DNA of 6,683 bases from an uncultured Brachyspira sp. (GCA_934725525.1 CAKVCG010000095.1:1-6683), one strand, 5' to 3'. Shown: positions 1 to 6,423, numbered from the stretch's first letter. Notes: generated by a model not told the origin, from the sequence alone. A program made the numbers and translations.

Positions 1-228
1 ATAACAATTTAAATATTTTTTAACTAACTTTTAATTTATACAATAAGTTTAAAAATTAGTCAATAGTTTATTTTAAAAAAATTAAAAAAAAATTTAGATA
101 ATTTTATGCCCTAAATAACAAATTTATTTTTTATTATTTAATACATTTTGACAAAAATTTTTATTTTAAGTATAATATTTATTTATCATAAAATAATTTT
201 GTAAAATAAAAAAGGATATAAAATAAAA
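1..228. other. AT-rich intergenic region upstream of the aminopeptidase operon
   Basis: All six frames are closed by stop codons close to the left edge, or lack an ATG that would let a gene run off the edge, so I see no coding sequence here. The stretch is almost entirely A/T. The only recognisable element is the promoter at 148-176 and the ribosome binding site at 211-216 for the gene that follows. Any terminator of an upstream gene is not recognisable as a GC-containing hairpin. Confidence 0.7.
148..176 (+). promoter_or_regulatory. Consensus sigma-70-type promoter of the aminopeptidase-nuclease-glycosylase operon
   Basis: A perfect -35 box TTGACA (148-153) and a perfect -10 box TATAAT (171-176) are separated by exactly 17 nt. 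Transcription would start near 183, giving a leader of about 45 nt before the ATG at 229. A 12/12 match at optimal spacing is unlikely by chance even in this A/T-rich background, because the -35 box needs G and C. No operator-like repeat is apparent around it, which fits constitutive expression; that last point is inference. Confidence 0.85.
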
Positions 229-1338
229 ATGTTAAAAATAACCGAAAGTAAAGAAAATAAAAAATTTGATTACGACAATAGAATTAAAAGATTGCGAAAC
301 TTAACTAAAGAAACCATTCTTATAACTAAAAACGAAAATATATTTTATTTGACGGGTTTTAAGGGAACGGCGGGATGGCTTTTAATTCATAATTCAAAAA
401 AATATTTGCTTGTCGATTCGAGATATTTCGAGCAGGCGGCAAAAGTTACTCATAAAACTTCGGTAGTTTTAGTGGCGAATAATTACGAAAACGCTTTGGT
501 TGATTTGCTAAAGTCGATAAAAGTTAAAGAGATTACGATAGCGAAAAATGGACTCTATTTATCCGATTACGAAAATATAGTTTCGGCTATGATTAATTCT
601 TCAATAAAAATTTCCGTAAATAAAGCGAATGTAGACAATATAAGAATAGCGAAAGAAAAAGAAGAAATAAAAATTTTGAGAGACAATTTGAATATGGCTG
701 AAAGAGCGATGACAAAAACTTTGGCGTTCGTAAAAGAGGAAATGTCCGAAAGAGAATTGGCGGCGGAATTGGAATATCAAATGCGAAAAGAAGGCGGAGA
801 TAAAACGGCTTTTGACACAATCCTTCTTTTTGGCGAGAGAACCTCTCTTCCTCATGGAATGCCGTCCGACAGAAAATTAAAATTGGGAGACAATATTCTT
901 ATGGATTTCGGTTTATCGAGAGAAGGTTATAAAAGCGATATAACGAGAACTTTCTTTTTCGGCAAAGGAAATAATTTTGAAGAAATGTCTAAAATATACG
1001 ATATAGTCAGAGAAGCGCATAAAAAAGGAATCGAAGCTATTCATTCTGGAATATCTGGAAAAGAAGCGGATAACGAGGCAAGAGAGATTATAAAATCGAA
1101 CGGATACGGACAATATTTTGGGCATAGTTTGGGGCATGGAGTCGGAATTGAAATTCATGAGTCTCCAAGATTATCTCCAATAGTCGACAATATATTAGAA
1201 GGCGGAGCGATAGTGACAGTCGAACCCGGGATATATATTCCAGATTTGGGCGGAGTGAGAATAGAAAACATGGTTATAGTGACAAAAGACGGCGGAGTTT
1301 CAATGAACGATACGCCGACCGATTTAATAGTTTTATGA
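229..1338 (+). CDS. Xaa-Pro aminopeptidase / dipeptidase family metallopeptidase (M24B)
   Basis: Cytoplasmic two-metal peptidase that removes or splits residues next to proline, probably in recycling of peptides from protein breakdown. At 369 aa it has the two-domain layout of bacterial PepQ/short PepP enzymes: a creatinase-type N-terminal domain (about residues 15-135, with the typical NIFYLTGF and LLVDSRYFEQA stretches) and a pita-bread catalytic domain (about 145-365). All five expected metal ligands are present: D226 and D237 (MDFG...SDITRT), H303 (GHGVG), E332 (VEPGIYIP) and E346 (RIEN). H310 is the expected catalytic histidine. Spacings between ligands match those I recall for prolidase of Pyrococcus. 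AAAGGA at 211-216 lies 12 nt before the ATG, slightly far but the only candidate. There is no signal peptide. It is the first gene of an apparent operon. Aminopeptidase versus dipeptidase specificity cannot be told from the sequence. Confidence 0.93.
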   Translation: MLKITESKENKKFDYDNRIKRLRNLTKETILITKNENIFYLTGFKGTAGWLLIHNSKKYLLVDSRYFEQAAKVTHKTSVVLVANNYENALVDLLKSIKVKEITIAKNGLYLSDYENIVSAMINSSIKISVNKANVDNIRIAKEKEEIKILRDNLNMAERAMTKTLAFVKEEMSERELAAELEYQMRKEGGDKTAFDTILLFGERTSLPHGMPSDRKLKLGDNILMDFGLSREGYKSDITRTFFFGKGNNFEEMSKIYDIVREAHKKGIEAIHSGISGKEADNEAREIIKSNGYGQYFGHSLGHGVGIEIHESPRLSPIVDNILEGGAIVTVEPGIYIPDLGGVRIENMVIVTKDGGVSMNDTPTDLIVL

Positions 1339-1359
1339 CTATATAACAAAAGAATTTCT

Positions 1360-1953
1360 ATGGCTATAATAAATAAGAGAAAAAGAAAAAAATCATCTCC
1401 GATTTATATTTTATTAATAATTATAATTCTTGCTTTATACTATTATTACGAGAATATTTATAAAAACGATTTGGGCGGAGAATATGACAGAGACGATTGG
1501 GGAGGCTGGATTGACGAAGACGGAGACGGATTAAACACAAGGCATGAAGTATTAGCCGAAGAATCTTTAATAAAACCCGTCATTTCAAATAATAAAGTCA
1601 TTTCTGGAAAATGGTTCGACAAATATACGGGAAAATATTTTACTAATCCGAGCGATTTGGATATTGACCATTTAGTGCCATTGAAAAACGCGTATATCAG
1701 CGGAGCGAGTAATTGGAGCAAGAAAAAGAAAAAGAGATATTATAATTATTTGAAATATGACAATCATTTAATCGCCGTGTCGAAAAGCGCAAACAGAAAT
1801 AAAAGCGACAAATCTCCAGTCGATTGGCTTCCTCCGAATAAAGATTATCAATGCGAATATGTGAGAGAATGGTTCAAAATAAAAACCGCTTGGGGACTTA
1901 CGATTGAAGAAGGTTTTGACGAAGTTTCAAACAGAGTATGCAAAGGCAAATAA
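1360..1953 (+). CDS. Membrane-anchored HNH endonuclease family protein (DUF1524/GmrSD C-terminal type)
   Basis: Predicted metal-dependent DNA nuclease of 197 aa. A basic N-terminus (KRKRKK, residues 6-11) is followed by one hydrophobic segment (about 14-30), which by the positive-inside rule places the rest outside the cytoplasmic membrane. Residues 41-66 carry the DRDDWGGWID and TRHEVL blocks typical of this family, including an EF-hand-like acidic loop (D52, D54, D56, N59, E63) that could bind calcium. The catalytic core is DLDIDHLVPL (D103, H104) and the downstream ANRNKSDKSP stretch (N145, N147, K148, D150), matching the H-N-x(n)-K/D pattern of DUF1524 nucleases. The only two cysteines, C165 and C194, could form a disulfide, which fits an extracytoplasmic location. 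It starts 21 nt after the aminopeptidase stop, with a weak AAAAGA site at 1348-1353. Substrate is unknown: scavenging of external DNA, processing of incoming DNA or defence are all possible. Confidence 0.85.
   Translation: MAIINKRKRKKSSPIYILLIIIILALYYYYENIYKNDLGGEYDRDDWGGWIDEDGDGLNTRHEVLAEESLIKPVISNNKVISGKWFDKYTGKYFTNPSDLDIDHLVPLKNAYISGASNWSKKKKKRYYNYLKYDNHLIAVSKSANRNKSDKSPVDWLPPNKDYQCEYVREWFKIKTAWGLTIEEGFDEVSNRVCKGK
1942..1946 (+). promoter_or_regulatory. Ribosome binding site of the glycosylase gene inside the nuclease gene
   Basis: AAAGG lies in the last codons of the HNH nuclease gene, 10 nt before the ATG at 1957. The nuclease stop codon (1951-1953) falls between this site and the start, so ribosomes finishing the nuclease are well placed to reinitiate. 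This supports the ATG at 1957 as start and suggests translational coupling. Confidence 0.6.
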
Positions 1954-1956
1954 TTA

Positions 1957-2637
1957 ATGGAAGAAATAGAAAAACATATTTTTGAAGATATAAATTTTTT
2001 TTCTAATGAAATGAATATTCTTATATTAGGAACTTTTCCCGTGCCTTTATATTCTCAAAAAGAAAAATTTGATTTACTTTCAGAAGATAAAAAAGAAAAC
2101 TCTTGGTATTATTCGAGTAGCAGAAGCGAATTTTGGAAATTAATCGCCGATTCTTTTTCGATTAACGATAAAGAATTTTTAACGAATAAAAATTTAAAGA
2201 AAAAACTTTTTGCGGATAATAAAATAGGAATTGCCGATGTATTTTCAAAATGCAAAAGAAAAAATAAAGAAAGTTCAAAAGACACAGATTTAATAATAAT
2301 AGAATATAATAATTTGATTGCCGATATTTTTAAAAATGATAAAAGTTTAAAACTAATAATTTTTACGAGCAGATTTACTGAAAATAATTTTTTTAAAATT
2401 CTTAATAATAATAATTTGAATTATCAATTAATAGAAAGCGAAGATATTAAAAACCGTTATAAAAATAGAAACGATATTACAAACGAAATAATAAATTCCG
2501 TGAGAGAAAGATTTATTTTGATAAACGATTTAAAATTAAAAATTGCGACTATTACTTTGAAAATAAGTCCGATAAAAGGCGTTAGTTTATATTCGACTAA
2601 AAAAGAACTTTTTAAATATTATCTGAATCTTTATTAA
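1957..2637 (+). CDS. Uracil-DNA glycosylase superfamily protein (Mug/hypoxanthine-DNA glycosylase-like), diverged
   Basis: Predicted cytoplasmic DNA-repair glycosylase fold, 226 aa. Recognised by the order of short blocks shared with the family 6 (hypoxanthine-DNA glycosylase) and Mug-like branch: ILILGTFPVP (residues 21-30, the motif 1 loop), YYSSSRSEFWKLI (51-63), NKIGIADVFSKCKRKN (88-103), a LKLIIFTSRF strand around 130-140, and KISPIKGVS (202-210) where family members have a Ser-Pro motif 2. Two points are odd. Family members usually read YYGHPxNxFW in the second block, but here the His, Pro and Asn positions are all Ser (S54, S55, S57), so the normal chemistry may be changed or lost. The gene is also richer in A/T and Asn/Lys codons than the two genes before it (11 G+C in 2401-2460 against 20 in 901-960, spot counts). 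It begins 3 nt after the nuclease stop. Family assignment is from motif recognition only. Confidence 0.72.
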   Translation: MEEIEKHIFEDINFFSNEMNILILGTFPVPLYSQKEKFDLLSEDKKENSWYYSSSRSEFWKLIADSFSINDKEFLTNKNLKKKLFADNKIGIADVFSKCKRKNKESSKDTDLIIIEYNNLIADIFKNDKSLKLIIFTSRFTENNFFKILNNNNLNYQLIESEDIKNRYKNRNDITNEIINSVRERFILINDLKLKIATITLKISPIKGVSLYSTKKELFKYYLNLY

Positions 2638-2673
2638 TTGTTTTTTAATGAAGAGTAAAGTCAAATATATTGC

Positions 2674-2721
2674 AAAATTATATTTTATGAATAAAGATTT
2701 AAATTTTAAAATAATAATTTT
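2674..2721. terminator. AT-rich bulged inverted repeat between convergent genes, possible bidirectional terminator
   Basis: The left arm (2674-2687) pairs with the right arm (2707-2721) over 14 base pairs with one bulged A; the loop (2688-2706) is 19 nt. On the plus strand the stem is followed by a T-rich run up to 2731, and on the minus strand the stem ends in TTTT. Its position between the glycosylase stop and the acetyltransferase stop is where a shared terminator is expected. The stem has no G-C pairs and background A/T is high, so chance is a real alternative. Confidence 0.35.
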
Positions 2722-3275
2722 TATATTTTTTGCTTATCAATATTATCTAATCTTGGTTTATAAATATTCTTATATAAATAATCTGTAATTTTATCATGCT
2801 CTTCTTTATCTTTAATTTTTCTTGTTGTCATTATTTTCATTTTTATCGTTCCCTCTTCTTTTTTTTCATTTATACAAGCCATATTATAATCGTAATCGGC
2901 AAGTATGAAACCAAAACGCAAATACCAATCTATACGCTTTTTGGCAATTTCATTTAAATCATAGGGTTCTACTTCTATAACGATTAATTTATCTTTTAAC
3001 GATTCTAAAATTTGAGTTAAAATTTTTGAGCCGTAATTTTTTCCTCTGAATTTTTTATCTATCGCTAAATATTCTATATAATTAAAATCTAAAAATTCCC
3101 AAATCGTAGTAATTCCAACAGGAATATCGCCGTCCAATATCGCATAAAATTTATTATTATTATTTAAAATTGCATTGAAATCCCACCTTTCTTCTATAGG
3201 AAAAGCTTCATTATATAAATTTTGTGCGAAATCTTTATATTTCAAATTATCTTTAATCTCTAAAAAATTTATCAT
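2721..3275 (-). CDS. GNAT family N-acetyltransferase
   Basis: Acetyl-CoA-dependent acyltransferase of 184 aa, substrate unknown. The N-terminal part has the YNEAFPIEER stretch (residues 21-30) common in this group of GNAT proteins. The core follows: strand FYAILDGDIPVGI (43-55), then YIEYLAIDKKFRGKNYG (66-82), which is motif A with the acetyl-CoA pyrophosphate loop R77-G82; the usual central Gly is Asn (N80). IVIEVEP (98-104) is the next strand, and RIDWYLRFGF (114-123) is motif B. Residues 150-184 form a charged tail beyond the domain. The start is supported by AGAGG at 3281-3285, 5 nt before the ATG, and by a promoter at 3305-3333. It is transcribed alone, convergent with the nuclease-glycosylase operon and downstream of ftsH on the same strand. 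An AAT-repeat-encoded NNNN tract lies at residues 38-41. Confidence 0.88.
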   Translation of the reverse strand: MINFLEIKDNLKYKDFAQNLYNEAFPIEERWDFNAILNNNNKFYAILDGDIPVGITTIWEFLDFNYIEYLAIDKKFRGKNYGSKILTQILESLKDKLIVIEVEPYDLNEIAKKRIDWYLRFGFILADYDYNMACINEKKEEGTIKMKIMTTRKIKDKEEHDKITDYLYKNIYKPRLDNIDKQKI

Positions 3276-3304
3276 AAAATCCTCTAATAATTAATTTTAA
3301 TTTT

Positions 3305-3333
3305 ATTATATTAGATTGTTTAATTTAAGTAAA
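3305..3333 (-). promoter_or_regulatory. Sigma-70-type promoter of the acetyltransferase gene
   Basis: Read on the minus strand: -35 TTTACT (3333-3328, four of six matches to consensus) and a perfect -10 TATAAT (3310-3305) separated by 17 nt. Transcription would start near 3298, leaving a short leader of about 23 nt that contains the AGAGG ribosome binding site. Confidence 0.55.
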
Positions 3334-3371
3334 TACAAAATCTTAATTCTAAATAAAAATTTGAGTTATAA

Positions 3372-3395
3372 AAAATAATCTATTTAAATTATTTT
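3372..3395 (-). terminator. Weak A/T-only hairpin downstream of ftsH, possible terminator
   Basis: Arms 3388-3395 and 3372-3379 are perfectly complementary (8 bp) around an 8-nt loop. On the minus strand the stem runs into a further TT. It lies about 65 nt after the ftsH stop codon. All pairs are A-T, so stability is low and the call rests mainly on position. Confidence 0.22.
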
Positions 3396-3459
3396 CTTCG
3401 TTATAGTTATATTTAATTTCTAAAAATTTATTATATTTAATCCTATTGAGCGTAAATTT

Positions 3460-5565
3460 TTATTCTTCTTTCTTTTTCTTCGGATTAATCTTTTTCATTG
3501 AAGTAGTTTTTTTTATCATTTTAGTAGACTTTTCTTCGTCTTCGCTTTTTTTAACGGTTTTAAGCGGGCTATTAAAAACCTCTTCCTTAACGCTTTTTAC
3601 ATCTCTATCTTGATAATCGCTATCTTCAAGTTCATCCGTTCCTCTTTTAGGGTCCTTTCCCGCATATACGAGTTTATCTTTTACTCTGTCGAGTTTAACT
3701 TCGCATATTCTCTCTATATCTTCTATATCCAAAGATTCTTTTTCAAATAATTCTTTCGCTAAACTTTCAAACTTATCAGAATTTTCTTTAAGAAGTCTTT
3801 GAGTTCTTTCATAAGCTTTCATAACAAATCTATGAACTTCTTCGTCTATTTTTTGAGCTGTCTCTTCGCTATAATCTTTATGTCTTGCAATTTCTTTTCC
3901 TAAAAATATAGGCTGTTCTTTCTGTCCAAAAGCGATTGGTCCAAGCTTACTCATTCCCCATTCGCAAACCATCCTTCTTGCCATTTCCGTCACTCTTTCA
4001 ATATCGTTTGAAGCTCCCGTAGTAACCGAATCTTCTCCAAATTTAAACTCTTCAGCGACTCTTCCTCCCAAAAGTAATGACATTTCGTCTATAGCTTTTT
4101 TTCTCTGTAAAGTATATCTTCCGTCAGATGGTAAAGTCCAAGTAGCGCCTAAACTTCTTCCTCTCGGAACAATAGTCACTTTATGCAAAGAATCGGTATT
4201 TTGAAGTAAAACCGCCATTAAAGTATGTCCCGCTTCATGATATGCTGTATTTAATTTTTCTCTCTCGCTTATTAATATGCTTCGTCTTTCTGGTCCCATC
4301 ATAACTTTATCTCTCGCTTCCTCAAAATCTGGAAGTTCAACTCTCGGTTTATCGTTTCTTGCGGCAATTAAAGCGGCTTCATTAACCATATTTGCAATAT
4401 CCGCTCCCGAAAATCCAGGAGTCGCTCTCGCCAAATGATACAAATCTATTGAAGGGTCATGTTGTATTTTTGAAACATGAACTTTAAATATTCCCTCTCT
4501 TCCTTTGACATCGGGCAAATCAACAACAACTTGCCTGTCGAATCGTCCAGGACGAAGTAAAGCTGGGTCCAATACATCGGGACGGTTAGTCGCTGCAAAT
4601 ATTATTATTCTCGTGTCGGTATTAAATCCGTCCATTTCTACTAACATTTGGTTTAAAGTTTGCTCTCTTTCATCATGTCCGCCACCGTATCCAGCGCCTC
4701 TCGTTCTTCCAACCGCGTCAAGTTCGTCTATAAATATTATACAAGGAGCGCTTCTCTTTCCCTGCTCGAATAAATCTCTAACTCTTGAAGCTCCTACTCC
4801 GACAAACATTTCAACAAATTCAGAACCCGACATGCTAAAAAACGGAACATTTGCCTCGCCCGCAACCGCTTTTGCAAGAAGAGTCTTACCCGTTCCTGGA
4901 GGACCTACCAATAAAACGCCTTTCGGTATTTTAGCGCCAAGTTTAGTAAATTTAACAGGGTCTTTTAAAAATTGCACAACTTCGACTAATTCTTCTTTAG
5001 CTTCTTTACATCCTTCTACATCCTTAAAAGAGACTTTCACATCCTCTTTCGTTAACAATCTCGCTCGGCTTTTTCCAAAACTCATAGCTCTATTATTTGA
5101 GCCTTGAACTTGCCTAAACATAAAAAACCATAATAAAAAACCTATAGCGATTATTGGAAGCAAATTAATTAAAATTATGCTAAAATAACTCGGTTTATTT
5201 TCTTCTCCTTTAACTTTTACATTATTTTCTATAAGCAAATCTATAAATCCGTTTGCAGAAAAAGGAATAAAAGAATAAAAACTCGTTTCGCTTATTCTTC
5301 CGTTAATAGTTTCAAAGGCTTTTCCGTTTCTTATATTTTGGTCGACTATAGTCACTTCGGTTACTGCACCTTCTTTGACTTTTTGCACTACCGTTGAATA
5401 ATCCCATTCTACCGCTTTCGCTTGAGGAGTTTTTTGCCAATACATAACCGCCATCACGATAACCATAGTGAGAAGCAGAATTATTATTATTTGATTTCCT
5501 CCGCCTCCAGCCTGAGACATCGGATTTCTTCTATTAAGATTTTTATTATTTTTTTTATTGCTCAT
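3460..5565 (-). CDS. ftsH: ATP-dependent zinc metalloprotease FtsH
   Basis: Membrane-bound hexameric AAA+ protease that extracts and degrades membrane and unstable cytoplasmic proteins. Domains in order: cytoplasmic Asn/Lys-rich N-terminus; TM1 (about 25-43); periplasmic domain (44-125); TM2 (about 127-150); AAA+ domain (about 175-425) with Walker A GPPGTGKT (221-228), pore loop MFVG (253-256), Walker B IIFIDE (276-281) and second region of homology TNRPDVLDPALLRPGRFD with R338 and R341; M41 protease domain with HEAGH (443-447; zinc ligands H443 and H447, catalytic E444) and third ligand D521 in GASNDIERVT. At 701 aa it is longer than E. coli FtsH (about 644); the excess is mainly a charged, probably disordered tail (about 638-701). 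GGAG at 5571-5574, 5 nt before the ATG, fixes the start. It lies 77 nt downstream of the NlpC/P60 gene on the same strand; no strong own promoter is visible, so co-transcription is plausible. Confidence 0.98.
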   Translation of the reverse strand: MSNKKNNKNLNRRNPMSQAGGGGNQIIIILLLTMVIVMAVMYWQKTPQAKAVEWDYSTVVQKVKEGAVTEVTIVDQNIRNGKAFETINGRISETSFYSFIPFSANGFIDLLIENNVKVKGEENKPSYFSIILINLLPIIAIGFLLWFFMFRQVQGSNNRAMSFGKSRARLLTKEDVKVSFKDVEGCKEAKEELVEVVQFLKDPVKFTKLGAKIPKGVLLVGPPGTGKTLLAKAVAGEANVPFFSMSGSEFVEMFVGVGASRVRDLFEQGKRSAPCIIFIDELDAVGRTRGAGYGGGHDEREQTLNQMLVEMDGFNTDTRIIIFAATNRPDVLDPALLRPGRFDRQVVVDLPDVKGREGIFKVHVSKIQHDPSIDLYHLARATPGFSGADIANMVNEAALIAARNDKPRVELPDFEEARDKVMMGPERRSILISEREKLNTAYHEAGHTLMAVLLQNTDSLHKVTIVPRGRSLGATWTLPSDGRYTLQRKKAIDEMSLLLGGRVAEEFKFGEDSVTTGASNDIERVTEMARRMVCEWGMSKLGPIAFGQKEQPIFLGKEIARHKDYSEETAQKIDEEVHRFVMKAYERTQRLLKENSDKFESLAKELFEKESLDIEDIERICEVKLDRVKDKLVYAGKDPKRGTDELEDSDYQDRDVKSVKEEVFNSPLKTVKKSEDEEKSTKMIKKTTSMKKINPKKKKEE

Positions 5566-5642
5566 ATATTCTCCAATTAAATTCGATTTATATTTTTAAT
5601 TTTTCTTATTTAATATTTCTAAATTTATTTTTTCTTTTAAAA

Positions 5643-6317
5643 TCAAGGCAAATCCAAAATAGTTCCGTAGCTATTGAAACATTTTGAAGCTAAAGAATCG
5701 ACTCCGCCTCCTCGCCTCAAATAACTATTTATTACCTTCCCGTCTTTTCTTGCCAAATCTGGATATTTCAAATTCATATATCCTAAAACAAGTCCTTTGC
5801 TAGTGGAAGCATGAATATAGCTAACCGTTCCGTCCTCTTTATCGACATCGACTACTATTCCCGCATGAGTAAGTTTTCCCGTTTCGGAAGTAGTCCTATC
5901 GAACATAACTATATCTCCTATATTCGGCAAAGCATCATTATATAATTTTTTATATTTTTCTAAAGTGGCGTAAATAGTTTTTACTCCGCTTTCTCCCAAA
6001 ACCGCCTGTTTTTCAAATACCGCTATATTGGATGTCCAATAGACAGCGGCTACAAAACCCGAGCAGTCAAAATTAAAATTCTTTTTTTCTTTAGAGATTG
6101 GATGCGTCAGTTCGTCTTTTTCGTTATATTTATAATGTTTACCCAAATAAAGATTAGCGTATTTTTTTATATCCTCTCTAACCTTTTTTTTCTGTTCTTC
6201 GTTTATTTCTACTCCGCTTTCGTTTAACTGTTCTTGATATTTCTTATCGTATCCGTAATTTTGAGCAAAAGCGAAAGAAGATAAAAATATATAAAAAATA
6301 ACAATATAAAAACGCAT
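5643..6317 (-). CDS. Secreted NlpC/P60 family peptidoglycan hydrolase
   Basis: Predicted cysteine peptidase that cuts peptide stems of peptidoglycan in the periplasm, 224 aa. A signal peptide is visible at residues 1-18 with a likely cleavage after AFA (MRFYIV...SFAFA|QN). A Lys/Glu-rich linker (about 22-52) precedes the catalytic domain (about 50-200). Catalytic residues fit the family: C85 in FDCSGFV, H151 in THAGIVVDV, and a third polar residue, H169, in YIHAS; GDIVMFD (134-140) is the usual strand before the histidine. Between YLGKHYKY and FDCSGF, about 17 residues (64-81) replace the short YGG-type loop usual in the family, which may shape the substrate groove. A second cysteine, C213, lies in the C-terminal tail. 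AGAGA at 6323-6327 lies 5 nt before the ATG, and a promoter lies at 6344-6371. Bond specificity cannot be deduced. Confidence 0.9.
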   Translation of the reverse strand: MRFYIVIFYIFLSSFAFAQNYGYDKKYQEQLNESGVEINEEQKKKVREDIKKYANLYLGKHYKYNEKDELTHPISKEKKNFNFDCSGFVAAVYWTSNIAVFEKQAVLGESGVKTIYATLEKYKKLYNDALPNIGDIVMFDRTTSETGKLTHAGIVVDVDKEDGTVSYIHASTSKGLVLGYMNLKYPDLARKDGKVINSYLRRGGGVDSLASKCFNSYGTILDLP

Positions 6318-6343
6318 ATTCGTCTCTTTTTTAATAGAAAATA

Positions 6344-6371
6344 ATTTTATAAGATATTTTTAAAAAGTCAA
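6344..6371 (-). promoter_or_regulatory. Sigma-70-type promoter of the NlpC/P60 gene
   Basis: Read on the minus strand: -35 TTGACT (6371-6366, five of six) and -10 TAAAAT (6349-6344, five of six) separated by 16 nt. An overlapping TATAAA (6351-6346) is a -10 alternative but with only 14 nt of spacer. Transcription would start near 6337, about 20 nt before the ATG. It may also serve ftsH downstream. Confidence 0.55.
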
Positions 6372-6423
6372 TATAACTTATTTATACTATAAGGTTTAAA
6401 AATCGGATTTTTTATTTTAAATA

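Larger units (their letters stand above)
3276..3459. other. Intergenic region between ftsH and the acetyltransferase gene
   Basis: No open frame of note on either strand. It holds the acetyltransferase promoter and ribosome binding site, and one weak A/T-only inverted repeat at 3372-3395 (8 bp arms, 8-nt loop). On the minus strand that repeat is followed by a short T run, so it might end ftsH transcription. Otherwise nothing distinctive is visible. Confidence 0.6.

Noticed and set aside
1336..1362. Possible stop-codon read-through joining the aminopeptidase and the HNH nuclease
   Set aside because: The two genes are in the same frame with only TGA and seven sense codons between them, but the nuclease has its own start and a membrane segment that would make little sense in a fusion. 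Sharing a frame is a one-in-three chance.
2628..2654. Ten-pair inverted repeat overlapping the glycosylase stop codon
   Set aside because: The arms (2628-2637 and 2645-2654, one G-T wobble) pair around a 7-nt loop, but no T run follows on either strand, so it is a poorer terminator candidate than the repeat at 2674-2721.
3153..3164. ATT trinucleotide repeat in the acetyltransferase gene, and a similar AAT repeat at 2404-2415 in the glycosylase gene
   Set aside because: Each has only four units and encodes NNNN after Ile-Leu. Slippage would stay in frame, and such short repeats are common in A/T-rich coding sequence.
4505..5107. 200-codon plus-strand open frame opposite ftsH
   Set aside because: It lies wholly antisense to the AAA+ region of ftsH, whose motifs are unmistakable. 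The translated product is Ser/Thr/Pro-rich with no recognisable domain, as expected from the complement of conserved coding sequence.
5566..5642. Promoter for ftsH in the 77-nt gap
   Set aside because: A TATAAA-like box is present, but no -35 box better than three of six matches lies at a suitable distance. In sequence this A/T-rich such a box alone means little.
6398..6412. Small hairpin after the right-edge gene fragment as terminator
   Set aside because: Only six A-T pairs around a three-base loop, interrupted by a mismatch when extended; too weak to support a call.
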